64,000 nucleotides of DNA from Pacificispira spongiicola (GTDB taxonomy: Bacteria; Pseudomonadota; Alphaproteobacteria; UBA8366; Aestuariispiraceae), in contig NZ_JABBNT010000003.1 in NCBI RefSeq assembly GCF_012926505.1, forward strand, positions 372,001 to 436,000, given 5' to 3'. Shown here one piece after another: positions 35,180 through 45,149 of the stretch (the first letter of the stretch is position 1; each line of letters opens with the position of its first letter). The translations under genes were made by a program, and so were the position numbers. The notes beneath the pieces were generated by a model. It was not told where the DNA came from. It made no database searches and saw only the letters and a list, made by a program, of their open reading frames with translations.

Positions 35180-36694
35180 TCAGCGGGCGAAACGCACCGC
35201 CACGAAGATCTTCCGGTCGCCACGCAATACTTTCAGCAGGACGGAAGACCGGCCGGCATCCATTGCCGTCGTGACTTCCTTTTCAACATCCGCCGGGGTG
35301 CTGACCGGGTTCTGGTTGACTTCCAGAACCATGTCGCCGGGGCGCAGGTCCTTGTCGGCGGCATCCGAATCCTTGGCGATATCGGTAATCACCACGCCGC
35401 CTTCATTGGCATTCAGGTTATATTCCTGGATCAGGGCCTCGCTGAGCGGGGAGATTTCCACGCCCAGGGAGTCGAGGCGGCTGACGGAGCCTTTGCCCTG
35501 TTCGATCGTGCCTTCACCGGACAGCGCCGCCAGATCGATCTTTTCCCGCTGACCCAAGGTCGGGTTCAGGGTGATCGTCTTGCCGTCGCGCCAGACTTCG
35601 ACCTCAACGGCCTCATCGACGCTGGCATTGGCGACGAGACGCAGCAGCTCGCGCGTGTCGTGCACCGGCTTGCCGCCGAAGGACAGGATGATGTCGCCCG
35701 CCTCGAAACCGGCCGTTTGCGCCGGGCCGCCTTCATGCACGGTGGAAATCAACGCGCCTTCCGCTTTCGCCAAACCCAGGCTGTCGGCGATATCGTCGGT
35801 GACTTCCTGGATCGAAACGCCCAGCCAGCCGCGACGGGTGGAGCCGTATTTCAGGATCTGATCCGCGACATTGGCGGCCTGATTGGACGGGATGGAAAAG
35901 CCGATCCCGATCGATCCGCCGGTCTGGGAGAAGATCGCCGTGTTGATGCCCACGACCTCGCCGTCCATGTTGAACAGCGGCCCGCCGGAGTTGCCCCGGT
36001 TGATCGACGCGTCCGTCTGGATGTAGTCGTCATAGGGGCCGCTTTGGATGTTACGGCCGCGCGCGGAGATGATCCCCGCCGTCACCGTGCCGCCCAGGCC
36101 CAACGGGTTGCCGATGGCCATCACCCAGTCGCCGACGCGAGACTTGTCGGAATCGCCCCAGGGCACTTCCGGCAGGGTCTTGCCGTCGGTATCGATCTTC
36201 AGGACGGCGACATCCGTCGACGGGTCGGTGCCGACCAGCGTCGCGGTATATTCCGTGTCGTCCTGCAGGATGACTTTGATTTCCTGGGAATCTTCGATCA
36301 CGTGATTGTTGGTGATGACGATGCCCTTGGTGCCGTCGACGATGAAACCGGACCCTAGGCTCTGCGCATGGCGGGGCGGTTCGTCGTCCCGGCCGCGGCC
36401 GAATTTTTCCATGAATTCTTCCGGGAAGGGGCCGGACCGCTTCACTTCCTGTTCGGACGAAACGTTGACCACGGCGGGCAACAATTTTTCCGCCAAATCG
36501 GCGAAGGATTCCGGCGTGCCGCGTGCAAAGCTCGGCTGCGCGAAGGCAATCGCCGCCGCAACCATCAAGGTCGCCGCGGTCAACAGGCGGAAGGCACTGT
36601 GCGCCTCCGCTTTCGGAAGGGCCAGAACCGGCGCGGGACCGCGTCGCGAGGTGGCCTCCCTGGATTGGAGTATACGGGTTTTTAGGTAGCTCAT
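35180..36694 (-). CDS. degP: DegP/DegQ-type periplasmic serine protease (Do family)
   Basis: The 504-residue HtrA protease has a long N-terminal region ending in a signal peptide or anchor (hydrophobic about 38-55). The catalytic triad is H131, D161 and S236 (GNSGG), followed by two PDZ domains (about 290-380 and 405-500). It degrades or refolds damaged envelope proteins. AGAGGA precedes the ATG. The gene is monocistronic with a strong terminator. No adjacent CpxR/RseB-type regulator gene was seen. Confidence 0.93.
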   Translation of the reverse strand: MSYLKTRILQSREATSRRGPAPVLALPKAEAHSAFRLLTAATLMVAAAIAFAQPSFARGTPESFADLAEKLLPAVVNVSSEQEVKRSGPFPEEFMEKFGRGRDDEPPRHAQSLGSGFIVDGTKGIVITNNHVIEDSQEIKVILQDDTEYTATLVGTDPSTDVAVLKIDTDGKTLPEVPWGDSDKSRVGDWVMAIGNPLGLGGTVTAGIISARGRNIQSGPYDDYIQTDASINRGNSGGPLFNMDGEVVGINTAIFSQTGGSIGIGFSIPSNQAANVADQILKYGSTRRGWLGVSIQEVTDDIADSLGLAKAEGALISTVHEGGPAQTAGFEAGDIILSFGGKPVHDTRELLRLVANASVDEAVEVEVWRDGKTITLNPTLGQREKIDLAALSGEGTIEQGKGSVSRLDSLGVEISPLSEALIQEYNLNANEGGVVITDIAKDSDAADKDLRPGDMVLEVNQNPVSTPADVEKEVTTAMDAGRSSVLLKVLRGDRKIFVAVRFAR

Positions 36695-36863
36695 ATCGGT
36701 CCTCTAATCGCTGACGCCGAACGAAGGCGTAGGTTCCAGAATACACGATAACATCTGATGACGGGCATGCACCCGGTTTCGTTCCGCTGGGACGTGGGAA
36801 GCGATCAAGTGTCCGTCAACACCTGGGGCCGGTATAGGCCGGAAAACCATGAATTTGCCTCAA

Positions 36864-38045
36864 TTACGCGCGGGTCAGGCCAAAATGCGCCACGATTGCG
36901 GCGATACCGGACAGGGCGATCCCCAAAGCCATGGGCAGGGCGCTGCCGTCCAGGAACAGGCCGACCACGACACCGACCACGGCGGCGATGGCATATTGGA
37001 CCGTCCCGAACAGGGACGACGCGGTTCCGGCGATTCGCCCGAAATCACCGACGGCACCGGCCTGCGCATGCGGCAGGACCAGCCCCATTCCGATCAGGTA
37101 GAGAACCATCGGTACAAGGATCGTCCAGACGGTTTCGATTCCGGCCAGGACGGGGATCAGCAGCGCGACACCGAACACGCCGTTGAACAGGGTGCCGATC
37201 GTCAGCGCGCGTTGACGGTTGCTCATATGCCCGGCGATTTGCGCCCCGGCGATGAATCCGACGACGGCGGCGGAAAAGCAGAACCCGAAGACCTCCGCCG
37301 GGACGCCCAGAATACCGATGAAGACGAAGCTGGACCCGGAAATGAAACAGAACAATCCGCAATAGCTCGCGGTTCCGGCAAGCGTGTAGCCGACAAACCG
37401 GCGGTCGCGCAGCAAGCCGCCGATATTGCGCATCAATTGACGCGGCGCGGTAGCGGTGGCGTCCAGATAGGGGTTGGTTTCGCTCATCAACAGGAAACCG
37501 CCGACCAGGACCATCCCGCCGGCGATGGAGGTCAGGACGAAGCAGCTCTGCCAGCCGAATTGCGCCGTCAGATAACCGCCCAGAACCGGTCCGATCAACG
37601 GCGCGATCCCCATCGCGGCGGCGATCCGGGCCAGGGCCCGCCCGGCGGCTTCGGGGCCGTGAATGTCGCGGACAATGGCGCGGGCGATGACCGGCCCGGC
37701 ACAGGCGCCCAGCGCCTGCAGGAATCGCCCCAGGATCAGGATTTCCAGGCTGGGCGCGAAAACGCAGACCAGGGAGGCGGCGAAATAGATCGCCATCCCG
37801 CCCATCATGACCGACCGTCGTCCGAACCGGTCGGACAGGGGACCGAACAGGATCTGGCAAATGGCGAAGGTGCCCAGATAGATCGACAGGGTCAGCTGCA
37901 CCCCCGCCACATCGGCGGAAAACGCCGCCTGGATCGCGGGCAGGGCGGGTAGATAGAGGTCCGTCGAAATCGGACCCATCGCCACCATGAGGACCAGCAG
38001 CACCGAAACGGGGGCCGCCGTCGGCGCCGGTTTGCGGAACATCAT
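36864..38045 (-). CDS. Bcr/CflA-family multidrug efflux MFS transporter (copy 2)
   Basis: The 393-residue protein has 12 predicted helices and the antiporter signature GPLSDRFGRR between helices 2 and 3. It shows ISTDLYLPALPAIQ in helix 1, typical of the Bcr/CflA drug:H+ antiporters. Its start overlaps the stop of the preceding paralogue by four bases, so both are translated together. Substrate unknown; relatives export bicyclomycin, chloramphenicol or sulfonamides. Confidence 0.9.
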   Translation of the reverse strand: MMFRKPAPTAAPVSVLLVLMVAMGPISTDLYLPALPAIQAAFSADVAGVQLTLSIYLGTFAICQILFGPLSDRFGRRSVMMGGMAIYFAASLVCVFAPSLEILILGRFLQALGACAGPVIARAIVRDIHGPEAAGRALARIAAAMGIAPLIGPVLGGYLTAQFGWQSCFVLTSIAGGMVLVGGFLLMSETNPYLDATATAPRQLMRNIGGLLRDRRFVGYTLAGTASYCGLFCFISGSSFVFIGILGVPAEVFGFCFSAAVVGFIAGAQIAGHMSNRQRALTIGTLFNGVFGVALLIPVLAGIETVWTILVPMVLYLIGMGLVLPHAQAGAVGDFGRIAGTASSLFGTVQYAIAAVVGVVVGLFLDGSALPMALGIALSGIAAIVAHFGLTRA

Positions 38046-39247
38046 GCGGCGGATTCCCTCGCTTCCGGGGGACCGTTTCGGGTCAGAACCAGAAACTGGA
38101 CGACCGTGAACAGCGCCACGCCGATAATGACCAGCGCCAGCGTGCGCGCGGTCCCGTCATAAAGCGGCTGGACCAGCAGGCTTGTCAGGGCGGCGCAGAA
38201 AAACTGGAAAAACCCCAGGATCGCGGATGCGCTGCCGGCGACGCGCGGGAAGGGGCGCAGGGCCTCCGCCATGCTGCCCGGAATGACCATGCCGAAGCCG
38301 ATCGTATAGACGCTCATCGGGCCGATGACGCGCGCGATGGTCAAGCTATCCGACAAAAGATACAGCAAGCCCGACCCGGCGATCAGGAATACGAAGGACA
38401 GCAGGATCACCGGACGGGTTCCCAGGCGCGGGATCAGCCGACCGGCCAGGAAGCTGCCGCTGGCATATCCCGCGACGGTGAAAATCATCAACAGACCGAA
38501 CATGTCCGGTGACAGGCCCATTTCGCCGATGAACAGAAAGGGCGCTTCGGTGAAATAGGCGAAGAACCCGGCAAAGGCGAGGCTGGACGCGAGCGCCTGT
38601 CCCATGAAGAAGGGGGAGGACAGAAGACCGCCGTAAATGCGCACAAGCCGACGGGGCTTCAGCGCGTCCAGGTTCTTTTCCGGAACCGATTCCGTCAGTT
38701 TCAGATAGGTCGTCGCCAACAGGATCAGGCTGGCCAGGGTCAGGAAGACGAAATTGGCGCGCCATCCGATATGGGCCTGCAGGAACCCGCCCAGCATCGG
38801 CGCGACGGCGGGTACGATGGCCAGTGCCGTCCCGACGACGGCGAAGGCGGTGATCGCTTTCGGACCGTCGAATTTGTCCCGGACGACGGCGCGCCCGACC
38901 ACCGGCCCGACGCAGGCCGCGAAACCTTGCAGAAAACGCCCGATCTGCAGGGCCTCAATGCCTGGCGCAAAGGCGCAGGCGAGGCTGATCGCGGAATACA
39001 GGACAAGGCCGATCAGGATGATCGGGCGACGCCCGAACCGGTCCGACAGCGGACCGAACAGCAATTGCGCCGTGGAAAACCCCAGAAAGAACAGGGTCAA
39101 TGTCAGCTGCGTATCGGCGGGTTCCACCCCGAAATCGGCCTGGATCGCGGGTAGGGACGGCACATAGAGCGCCATGGAGGCGACGCCCATCGCGACAAGG
39201 GCCGTGATCAGGGGCAACATGCCGCGCGGTGCGGATCCGTCTTGCAT
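38042..39247 (-). CDS. Bcr/CflA-family multidrug efflux MFS transporter (copy 1)
   Basis: The 401-residue paralogue has the same 12-helix layout, LYVPSLPAIQADFG in helix 1 and GPLSDRFGRR in the 2-3 loop. It shares organisation with the next gene but is clearly diverged, so the pair is an old tandem duplication or a two-component exporter. A GAGGA site precedes the ATG at 39247. No regulator gene is adjacent. Confidence 0.9.
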   Translation of the reverse strand: MQDGSAPRGMLPLITALVAMGVASMALYVPSLPAIQADFGVEPADTQLTLTLFFLGFSTAQLLFGPLSDRFGRRPIILIGLVLYSAISLACAFAPGIEALQIGRFLQGFAACVGPVVGRAVVRDKFDGPKAITAFAVVGTALAIVPAVAPMLGGFLQAHIGWRANFVFLTLASLILLATTYLKLTESVPEKNLDALKPRRLVRIYGGLLSSPFFMGQALASSLAFAGFFAYFTEAPFLFIGEMGLSPDMFGLLMIFTVAGYASGSFLAGRLIPRLGTRPVILLSFVFLIAGSGLLYLLSDSLTIARVIGPMSVYTIGFGMVIPGSMAEALRPFPRVAGSASAILGFFQFFCAALTSLLVQPLYDGTARTLALVIIGVALFTVVQFLVLTRNGPPEARESAA

Positions 39248-39331
39248 TCCGTATCCTCGGGTCGATCCAAAGAGGGCGTTCAGGGCCCAAAGAGGGCGAC
39301 AGGGCTTGTATTCAGGGTACCGGCCGGCGGG

Positions 39332-40066
39332 TCAGCCGATCCGATGCAGTCTTGCGCCTTCCGCCGTCAACCAATCCCGCGCGGCCCGGTAATCCGGGTC
39401 CAGGCGGGCGACCAGCGACCAGAAGGCCGGGGAATGGTCCATGTGGATGAGGTGCGAGACCTCATGCGCAACGACGTAGTGCAGTACCGGGGGCGGGGCA
39501 AGCACAAGACGCCAATTGAAAGACAGATTCCCGTTCGCCGCGCAGGACCCCCAGCGGCTGACCTGATCGCGCAGGCTGATGCGTCCAGGTTTTCGCCCGA
39601 CTTGCAGGGCGAGGTCCTGGGCCAGCGGTTTGACGGTGCGCCGCGCCTCCGCCTTCAGGAAATCGGTGACCCGGCGCGGCAGATGCGCGGCCTCTCCCGA
39701 TACGATCAGGCTGTCGCCGTCGATCCGCACGCCGCCACGGGCATCCGGGCGATGGTCGATCCGACGGTCGCGCCCGGCGATGGGCACGGCGACACCAGGG
39801 GCAAAGGCGATGCGTGTCGGGATGTTGTCCAGGGCGTCCAAGGCCCAGCGGGCGTTGCGCAACAGAAAGGCGTGCGCTTCCGTATCCGGTACGGTCATGG
39901 GATAGCTGACGACGGGTCGCCCGCTGCGCGTGTCGATCTGCAGCTTCAGCCGCCGCGCGCGCGGATGCCGCCGCCACAGGACCTCAACCTTGCGGCCGTC
40001 CAGAAGCACGGTTTCGGCGATTTCCACCGGGGCGGCGGGCAGCCTGCTTTTTCGGAAAAATCCCAT
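39332..40066 (-). CDS. YgjP-like (DUF45, M48-related) metal-dependent hydrolase
   Basis: The 244-residue protein has the zincin motif HEVSHLIHMDHSPAFW near residue 200, with the HExxH histidines, and the RWGSC block shortly before it; both are typical of YgjP/DUF45 proteins. These are SprT/WLM-like putative metalloproteases. The cellular substrate is unknown. It is a monocistronic gene between the exporter pair and the HIT gene. Confidence 0.85.
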   Translation of the reverse strand: MGFFRKSRLPAAPVEIAETVLLDGRKVEVLWRRHPRARRLKLQIDTRSGRPVVSYPMTVPDTEAHAFLLRNARWALDALDNIPTRIAFAPGVAVPIAGRDRRIDHRPDARGGVRIDGDSLIVSGEAAHLPRRVTDFLKAEARRTVKPLAQDLALQVGRKPGRISLRDQVSRWGSCAANGNLSFNWRLVLAPPPVLHYVVAHEVSHLIHMDHSPAFWSLVARLDPDYRAARDWLTAEGARLHRIG

Positions 40067-40120
40067 ATCCGTCTAATAGGCCGATTTGCGATTACGAGAA
40101 ACGGGAAAGCGGATCGGGAT

Positions 40121-40531
40121 TTACAGGAAACAGGCGCGGACGCGGCTCAGCGTTTCGGCCAAGGCACCGTCTTCATAGGCCTCCGGCGTGCCGACGCCCC
40201 AAATCGGGCCGGGCCAGGCGGGATCGGTCATGAAGCGCATGACGATATGGATGTGCAATTGCGGCACCATATTGCCCAGGGCGGCGACATTGGTTTTGTC
40301 CGCCCCCCATTCCACTTGCATCGCCTTGGACAGGGCGGCGATTTCTTCCGTCAGGGTGGCGCGGTCCGGCGCCGTCAGGTCGTGCCATTCGCGCAGGTCC
40401 GGCTGGCGCGGCACCAGGACGACCCAGGGAAACCGGGCATCTTTCGACAAAAGGACACGGCACAACGGCAAATCGCCGACCGTGACCGTGTCCTTTTGAA
40501 GCTGTGCATGCAGACTGAATTCTTGCGGCAT
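40121..40531 (-). CDS. HIT domain protein
   Basis: The 136-residue protein has a histidine triad-type motif LHIHIVMRF near residue 91. The first two histidines are present, but the third position is not histidine in the usual register, which is common in this subgroup. The VVLVPRQPDLREWHDL segment and PAWPGPIWG tail match the subgroup. HIT proteins hydrolyse nucleotide phosphoramidates or dinucleotides; the substrate here is unknown. A distinct HinT-type protein is at 46747-47118. Confidence 0.85.
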   Translation of the reverse strand: MPQEFSLHAQLQKDTVTVGDLPLCRVLLSKDARFPWVVLVPRQPDLREWHDLTAPDRATLTEEIAALSKAMQVEWGADKTNVAALGNMVPQLHIHIVMRFMTDPAWPGPIWGVGTPEAYEDGALAETLSRVRACFL

Positions 40532-40569
40532 CGGACTGCCTCTCCGTCGGTTAATTCGACGGGAGGGGA

Positions 40570-42084
40570 CTACATCGCCCGGACATTGCCAAGGAATTCC
40601 TCAACGCGACTGTGCAATTCGTCCGACCGTTTGGACAGCGATTGCGCGACCGTCAACATCGTGCCGGATGCGCCGCCGGTTTCGTTGGCCGCCGCCTGAA
40701 CGCCAGAGATGTTGGCGGAGACTTCCGACGTGGCCGCGGATTGCTCCTCCACCGCGCCGGAAATCGACGCGCTGATCTCGCTGACCTGCTGAATGACCTC
40801 GGCAATGCCTTTGATCGCCTCGGCCGTGGACCGGCTGACGGTTTGGATGCCGCCGATCTGGGATTCGATATCCTCCGTCGCCTGCGCGGTTTGGGAGGCG
40901 AGCGTCTTGACCTCCGACGCGACGACCGCGAAGCCTTTTCCGGCCTCTCCGGCACGCGCCGCCTCGATCGTGGCGTTCAGCGCCAACAGGTTGGTCTGGT
41001 TCGCGATATCGGAAATCATCGCCGTGACCGTGCCGATCTTGGCAGCGGCCTCGACCAGCCCCGCGACCAGTTCCTCCGACCGGCGGACTTCCGCGACGGC
41101 ATCGTTGACGATCTTCGTTGAATTGGCCACCTGGCCGGAAATTTCGTTGACGGATGCCGCCAGTTCCTCGGTCGCCGCCGCCACCACGTTCGATTGGCTG
41201 CTGGTCTGTTCCGCGGCGGAGGCGAGGCCCTGCGCGGTAGATTCCATTTCCTGGGCGGAGGTTGCAACCTCGTCGACCACGGCTTTCACATTGGCTTCGA
41301 AATCGTCGGCAAGCTTCAGATTTTCCATCTTGCGCGGCGTCAGGTCCGTCGCGAATTTGATGACCTTATACGGCTTGCCGTTCAGATCGAAGATCGGGTT
41401 ATACGACCCTTCGATCCAGACTTCCTTGCCGTTCTTGCCGATACGCTTGTACTGCGCGGCCTGGAACTCGCCGCGATTGAGATCGCCCCAGAATTTCTTG
41501 TAGTCGGGGCTGGCGGCGAAGTCGGGTTCGACGAACATTCGGTGATGCTTGCCTTTGATTTCGTCCAGGCTATAGCCCATCACCTTCAGGAAGTTCTTGT
41601 TGGCGTCCAGGATCGTGCCGTCCATCGAGAACTGAATGAGGGCCTGGGACGCGTCGATCGCGTTCGCCTGTCCCTGCAATTCCGCCAGTTGTTTCTTGCG
41701 GTCGCTGACATCGATGGCGAATTTGACGACCTTGTAGACCTTGCCCAATCGGTCGCGGATCGGGTTGTAGGACGCTTCGATCCAGACTTCCTTGCCGCCC
41801 TTGCCGATGCGCTTGAATTCGGCTTTCTGAGGTTCGCCCTTGTTCAAGGCGGTCCAGAAGTCGCGATAAGCGGGAGAGTCAGCCTCTTTCGGCTCAATGA
41901 ATATCCGGTGTTGTTTTCCGCGAATCTCGTCGAGCGTATAGCCCATCACCTCAAGGAAATTCTGGTTCGCCGTGATAATCTTGCCGTCAGGCTGAAATTC
42001 GATGATCGCCTGGATATTGTCCAGGGCCTTATACTTCGCGGATACGTCGTTCGATCCGAACGCACCGATTGATAGTTTCCCCAC
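40570..42084 (-). CDS. Soluble PAS-PAS methyl-accepting chemotaxis protein (copy A)
   Basis: The 504-residue receptor has no membrane helix. Two PAS domains (about 22-130 and 145-252), each ending in a FAIDV/FATDL strand, precede a signalling hairpin with [21 protein letters not shown] at its tip. This matches the Aer-like cytoplasmic receptors that use bound cofactors to sense redox or oxygen. It starts with GTG at 42084, six bases after AGGAGG. It is a close paralogue of the receptor at 42404-43936. No CheR-binding pentapeptide is present at the C-terminus. Confidence 0.92.
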   Translation of the reverse strand: MGKLSIGAFGSNDVSAKYKALDNIQAIIEFQPDGKIITANQNFLEVMGYTLDEIRGKQHRIFIEPKEADSPAYRDFWTALNKGEPQKAEFKRIGKGGKEVWIEASYNPIRDRLGKVYKVVKFAIDVSDRKKQLAELQGQANAIDASQALIQFSMDGTILDANKNFLKVMGYSLDEIKGKHHRMFVEPDFAASPDYKKFWGDLNRGEFQAAQYKRIGKNGKEVWIEGSYNPIFDLNGKPYKVIKFATDLTPRKMENLKLADDFEANVKAVVDEVATSAQEMESTAQGLASAAEQTSSQSNVVAAATEELAASVNEISGQVANSTKIVNDAVAEVRRSEELVAGLVEAAAKIGTVTAMISDIANQTNLLALNATIEAARAGEAGKGFAVVASEVKTLASQTAQATEDIESQIGGIQTVSRSTAEAIKGIAEVIQQVSEISASISGAVEEQSAATSEVSANISGVQAAANETGGASGTMLTVAQSLSKRSDELHSRVEEFLGNVRAM

Positions 42085-42403
42085 TTATGCCTCCTAGCAC
42101 ATGTCATAATCAACGCTCCCCTTCGTTGTGACGGTACTATGCTAAGTGATAGTTAAAATAATGTTAAATAGTAAAATAGGTTACGAATATAAAAGGTTGT
42201 ATAAAATTATCTATTGGCACCTTTTTACGAGAAAACCCCGTCAATAGTTGAAGTACGGAAGCCAATGTGAACCACGATTCGGTTTATATAGTGACGCTCG
42301 CCAGTTGCGATTAAGACAAGTTCTTGCAACCGTACAGAAGCGAACGGTCGGCGGACCGGTTGGGTGCCGGTCCGCCGTATTCATTTGCGTAACGGAAGGG
42401 GTG
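42085..42403. other. AT-rich intergenic region between the two chemoreceptor genes
   Basis: No gene is visible in these 319 bases. The part at about 42130-42240 is markedly AT-rich compared with the rest of the window and contains repeated GTTAAA units. It is likely the promoter and upstream region of copy A. The hairpin at 42350-42376 would end copy B transcripts. Confidence 0.6.
42350..42376 (-). terminator. Hairpin after the second chemoreceptor gene
   Basis: GGCGGACCGG (42350-42359) and CCGGTCCGCC (42367-42376) form a perfect ten-base stem with a seven-base loop, 28 bases after the stop of the gene at 42404. There is no clear T run, so it may be a terminator helped by Rho or an RNA-stabilising hairpin. 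Confidence 0.5.
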
Positions 42404-43936
42404 TTACATCGCGCGGACGTTGCCGAGGAACGCCTCGACGCGGTTGTTCAATTCGTCCGACCGTTTGGACAGCGACTGTGCGACGGTCAGCATCGTGCTG
42501 GAGGCGCCGCCGGTTTCGTTGGCCGCCGCCTGAACGCCGGAGATGTTGGCCGCGACTTCGGACGTGGCGGAGGACTGTTCTTCCACGGCACCGGAAATCG
42601 ATATGCTGATCTCGCTCACCTGTTGAATTACGGTGGCGATGCCCTTGATCGCTTGGGCGGTCGACCGGCTGACGTCCTGAATGCCCGCGATCTGGGATTC
42701 GATTTCTTCGGTTGCCTTCGCCGTTTGAGAGGCGAGCGTTTTGACCTCCGACGCGACGACGGCGAAGCCTTTTCCGGCCTCTCCGGCGCGGGCTGCCTCG
42801 ATCGTGGCGTTCAGCGCCAGCAGATTGGTCTGGTTCGCGATATCGGAAATCATCGCCGTGACCGTGCCGATCTTGGCGGCGGCCTCGACCAGCCCCGCGA
42901 CCAATTCCTCCGACCGCCGGACTTCCAAGACGGCGTCGTTGACGATGCCCGTCGAATTGGACACCTGGCTGGAAATTTCGTTGACCGATGCCGCCAATTC
43001 CTCGGTCGCCGCCGCCACGACGTTCGATTGGCTGCTGGTTTGTTCCGCCGCGGAAGCCAAGCCCTGTGCCGTCGTTTCCATTTCCATCGCGGATCCCGAC
43101 ACTTCGTCGACCAAGGCCTTCACATTGGTTTCGAAATCGTCGGCGAGCTTCCGGTTTTCCGCCTTGCGCGGCGTCAGGTCCGTGGCGAATTTGACGACCT
43201 TATAGGGTTTGCCGTTCAAATCGAAGATCGGATTGTAGGAGGCCTCGATCCAGACTTCCTTGCCGCCCTTACCGATTCGCTTGTACTGCGCCGCCAGAAA
43301 ATCGCCCTTGTTCAGCGTGTCCCACATTTTCTTATAGTCCGGGCTGGCGGCGAATTCCGCTTCGACGAACATCCGATGATGCTTCCCTTTCACTTCGTCG
43401 AGCGTGTATCCCATCACGTCCAGGAAGTTCTTGTTCGCGTGAAGGATGGTTCCATCCATCGAAAATTGGATGACGGCCTGTGACGCATCGATCGCGTTCG
43501 ACTGCCCTTGAAGGTCGGCCATGTGGCTTTTGCGGTCGGTCACGTCGATCGCGAATTTAACCACCTTCGTGGTCTTGCCCTGGCGATTGACGATCGGATT
43601 GTAGGAGGCCTCGATCCAAACTTCCTTGCCGCCCTTGCCCAAGCGTTTGAATTCGGCCTTTTGCGGCTGACCGCGATTCAAGGCAGCCCAGAATTCTTTG
43701 TATTCCGAGGAGTCGGCATAGGTCGGATCGACGAAGATGCGGTGATGTTTGCCGCGAATTTCGTCGAGCGTATAGCCCATCAGACCCAGGAAGTTCTTGT
43801 TGGCGGAAATGATCTTGCCGTCCGGCTCGAACTCGATAACCGCCTGAATATTGTCCAGGGCTTGGTACTTGGCGGACAAGTCGGCATTGCCGAACAGTCG
43901 CCGAACAGTCGTCGTGTGTTGCCGTGAGGGTCGCAT
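42404..43936 (-). CDS. Soluble PAS-PAS methyl-accepting chemotaxis protein (copy B)
   Basis: The 510-residue receptor has the same PAS-PAS-signalling-hairpin architecture as copy A and is nearly identical to it across the signalling hairpin; it differs more in the PAS domains. The hairpin tip is [19 protein letters not shown]. Start 43936 is preferred (GGAG ten bases upstream); the frame is open to 43978. The tandem pair suggests a recent duplication with diverging sensory ends. Histidine and tryptophan positions in the PAS cores ([16 protein letters not shown]) are kept. Confidence 0.92.
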   Translation of the reverse strand: MRPSRQHTTTVRRLFGNADLSAKYQALDNIQAVIEFEPDGKIISANKNFLGLMGYTLDEIRGKHHRIFVDPTYADSSEYKEFWAALNRGQPQKAEFKRLGKGGKEVWIEASYNPIVNRQGKTTKVVKFAIDVTDRKSHMADLQGQSNAIDASQAVIQFSMDGTILHANKNFLDVMGYTLDEVKGKHHRMFVEAEFAASPDYKKMWDTLNKGDFLAAQYKRIGKGGKEVWIEASYNPIFDLNGKPYKVVKFATDLTPRKAENRKLADDFETNVKALVDEVSGSAMEMETTAQGLASAAEQTSSQSNVVAAATEELAASVNEISSQVSNSTGIVNDAVLEVRRSEELVAGLVEAAAKIGTVTAMISDIANQTNLLALNATIEAARAGEAGKGFAVVASEVKTLASQTAKATEEIESQIAGIQDVSRSTAQAIKGIATVIQQVSEISISISGAVEEQSSATSEVAANISGVQAAANETGGASSTMLTVAQSLSKRSDELNNRVEAFLGNVRAM

Positions 43937-44022
43937 CTTAGGTCGTCTCCACAAAAATGCCGTGCGCTTCCCCCACACGGCCGTTCAATTCAGTGACCCT
44001 GAAATATCCAACAATATGAACG

Positions 44023-44044
44023 AAAAATACCCCCAAACGGGGGT
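44023..44044 (-). terminator. Rho-independent terminator after psuG
   Basis: CCCCC (44030-44034) and GGGGG (44039-44043) with AAAC between them form a tight stem-loop, extended by an A-T pair. On the minus strand it is followed by TATTTTT. It lies about 110 bases after the psuG stop, with an AT-rich segment in between. Confidence 0.6.
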
Positions 44045-44152
44045 GAATTGATAAATGGTCGAAATAGAGAAATGTGGTTTAATATATTGATAAATATAAT
44101 ATTTTTTCTTGCCCACGATATGGAAAGCTGGGCGTTCTCCCACAAAACACAG

Positions 44153-45067
44153 TCATTGTCGCGACAGTGCCGCAGCGACGGCCGCCCCGACTTTGGCATT
44201 GGCGATCAGCAAGGCGGTGTTGGCCCGCAGGGTTCTGCCGTCCGATGCCTGCGCGACGCGGGACAGCAGGAACGGGGTGACGGCCTTGCCGGAAATTCCA
44301 GCCTCCGCCGCCAGCGCCAGGGCGGCGTCGGTCCAGGCGTCGACATCCTGACCGGGCAGGGCGGCGTCCTCCGGCACCGGATTGCACAAAAGCAATCCGC
44401 CAAGCCCCAACTGCCAATGCAGGTCCGCGATGCGGGCGGCCTCCTCGGCGCTGTCCACGCGACGGTCGACCGGCAGGCCGCTTTCCCGGCTGTGAAAGGC
44501 GGGCAGGCTGTCCGTGCCGTAACCCAGAACGGGAACGCCCTGGGTTTCCAAGTATTCCAGCGTCCGCGGCAGATCCAGGATGCTCTTCGCGCCGGAAGAT
44601 ACGGTCAGAACCGGCGTACGGCCCAGTTCTAAAAGGTCGGCGGAGATATCCATGCTGTCCTGCGCGCCGCGATGGACGCCGCCGATCCCGCCGGTTGCGA
44701 AGACGCGGATTCCTGCAACATGCGCGCAGATCATGGTCGCGGAAACCGTGGTCGCGCCGGGTGCGCCCGACGCCAGCGTCGCGGCAAGGTCGCGTCGGCT
44801 CAATTTCGCGACGCCGGGTTCGGTCAGCCGCGCGCGGTCATCGGCGGTCAGGCCGATCCGAATGCGCCCGTCCAGCACGGCGATGGTCGCCGGTACCGCG
44901 CCGCCGTCTCGCACCGCCTGTTCCATCGCGGCGGCGGTTTCCAGATTCGTCGGCGTCGGCAGGCCATGGGCGATGACCGTGGATTCCAGGGCCACGACGG
45001 GGCGACCCTCGGCCAGGGCGGTTGCGATCTCCGGCAGGATTTCAAGGCTGTCCATCATGACCCGCAT
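44153..45067 (-). CDS. psuG: Pseudouridine-5'-phosphate glycosidase
   Basis: PsuG splits pseudouridine 5'-phosphate into uracil and ribose 5-phosphate. The ALESTVIAHGLP block is near the N-terminus, the manganese-site DSMDISADLLEL segment is in the middle, and the catalytic lysine lies in SGAKSILDLPRTLEYLET. The protein has about 304 residues; starts at 45067, 45058 and 45055 are all possible. The kinase PsuK that makes its substrate is not adjacent. It is divergent from the glycerate kinase gene. Confidence 0.92.
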   Translation of the reverse strand: MRVMMDSLEILPEIATALAEGRPVVALESTVIAHGLPTPTNLETAAAMEQAVRDGGAVPATIAVLDGRIRIGLTADDRARLTEPGVAKLSRRDLAATLASGAPGATTVSATMICAHVAGIRVFATGGIGGVHRGAQDSMDISADLLELGRTPVLTVSSGAKSILDLPRTLEYLETQGVPVLGYGTDSLPAFHSRESGLPVDRRVDSAEEAARIADLHWQLGLGGLLLCNPVPEDAALPGQDVDAWTDAALALAAEAGISGKAVTPFLLSRVAQASDGRTLRANTALLIANAKVGAAVAAALSRQ

Positions 45068-45149
45068 GCTGACATCCGGCGCGACCGCCGACAAGATGGC
45101 GATACGCGCGCGCTTCGGTTATCTAGGGGGCGCTAGCAAAGGAACCGAT

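Noticed and set aside
40546-40564. Short hairpin CCGTCG-N7-CGACGG between the HIT gene and chemoreceptor copy A as a terminator
   Set aside because: The stem is only six pairs and no T run follows on the relevant strand.
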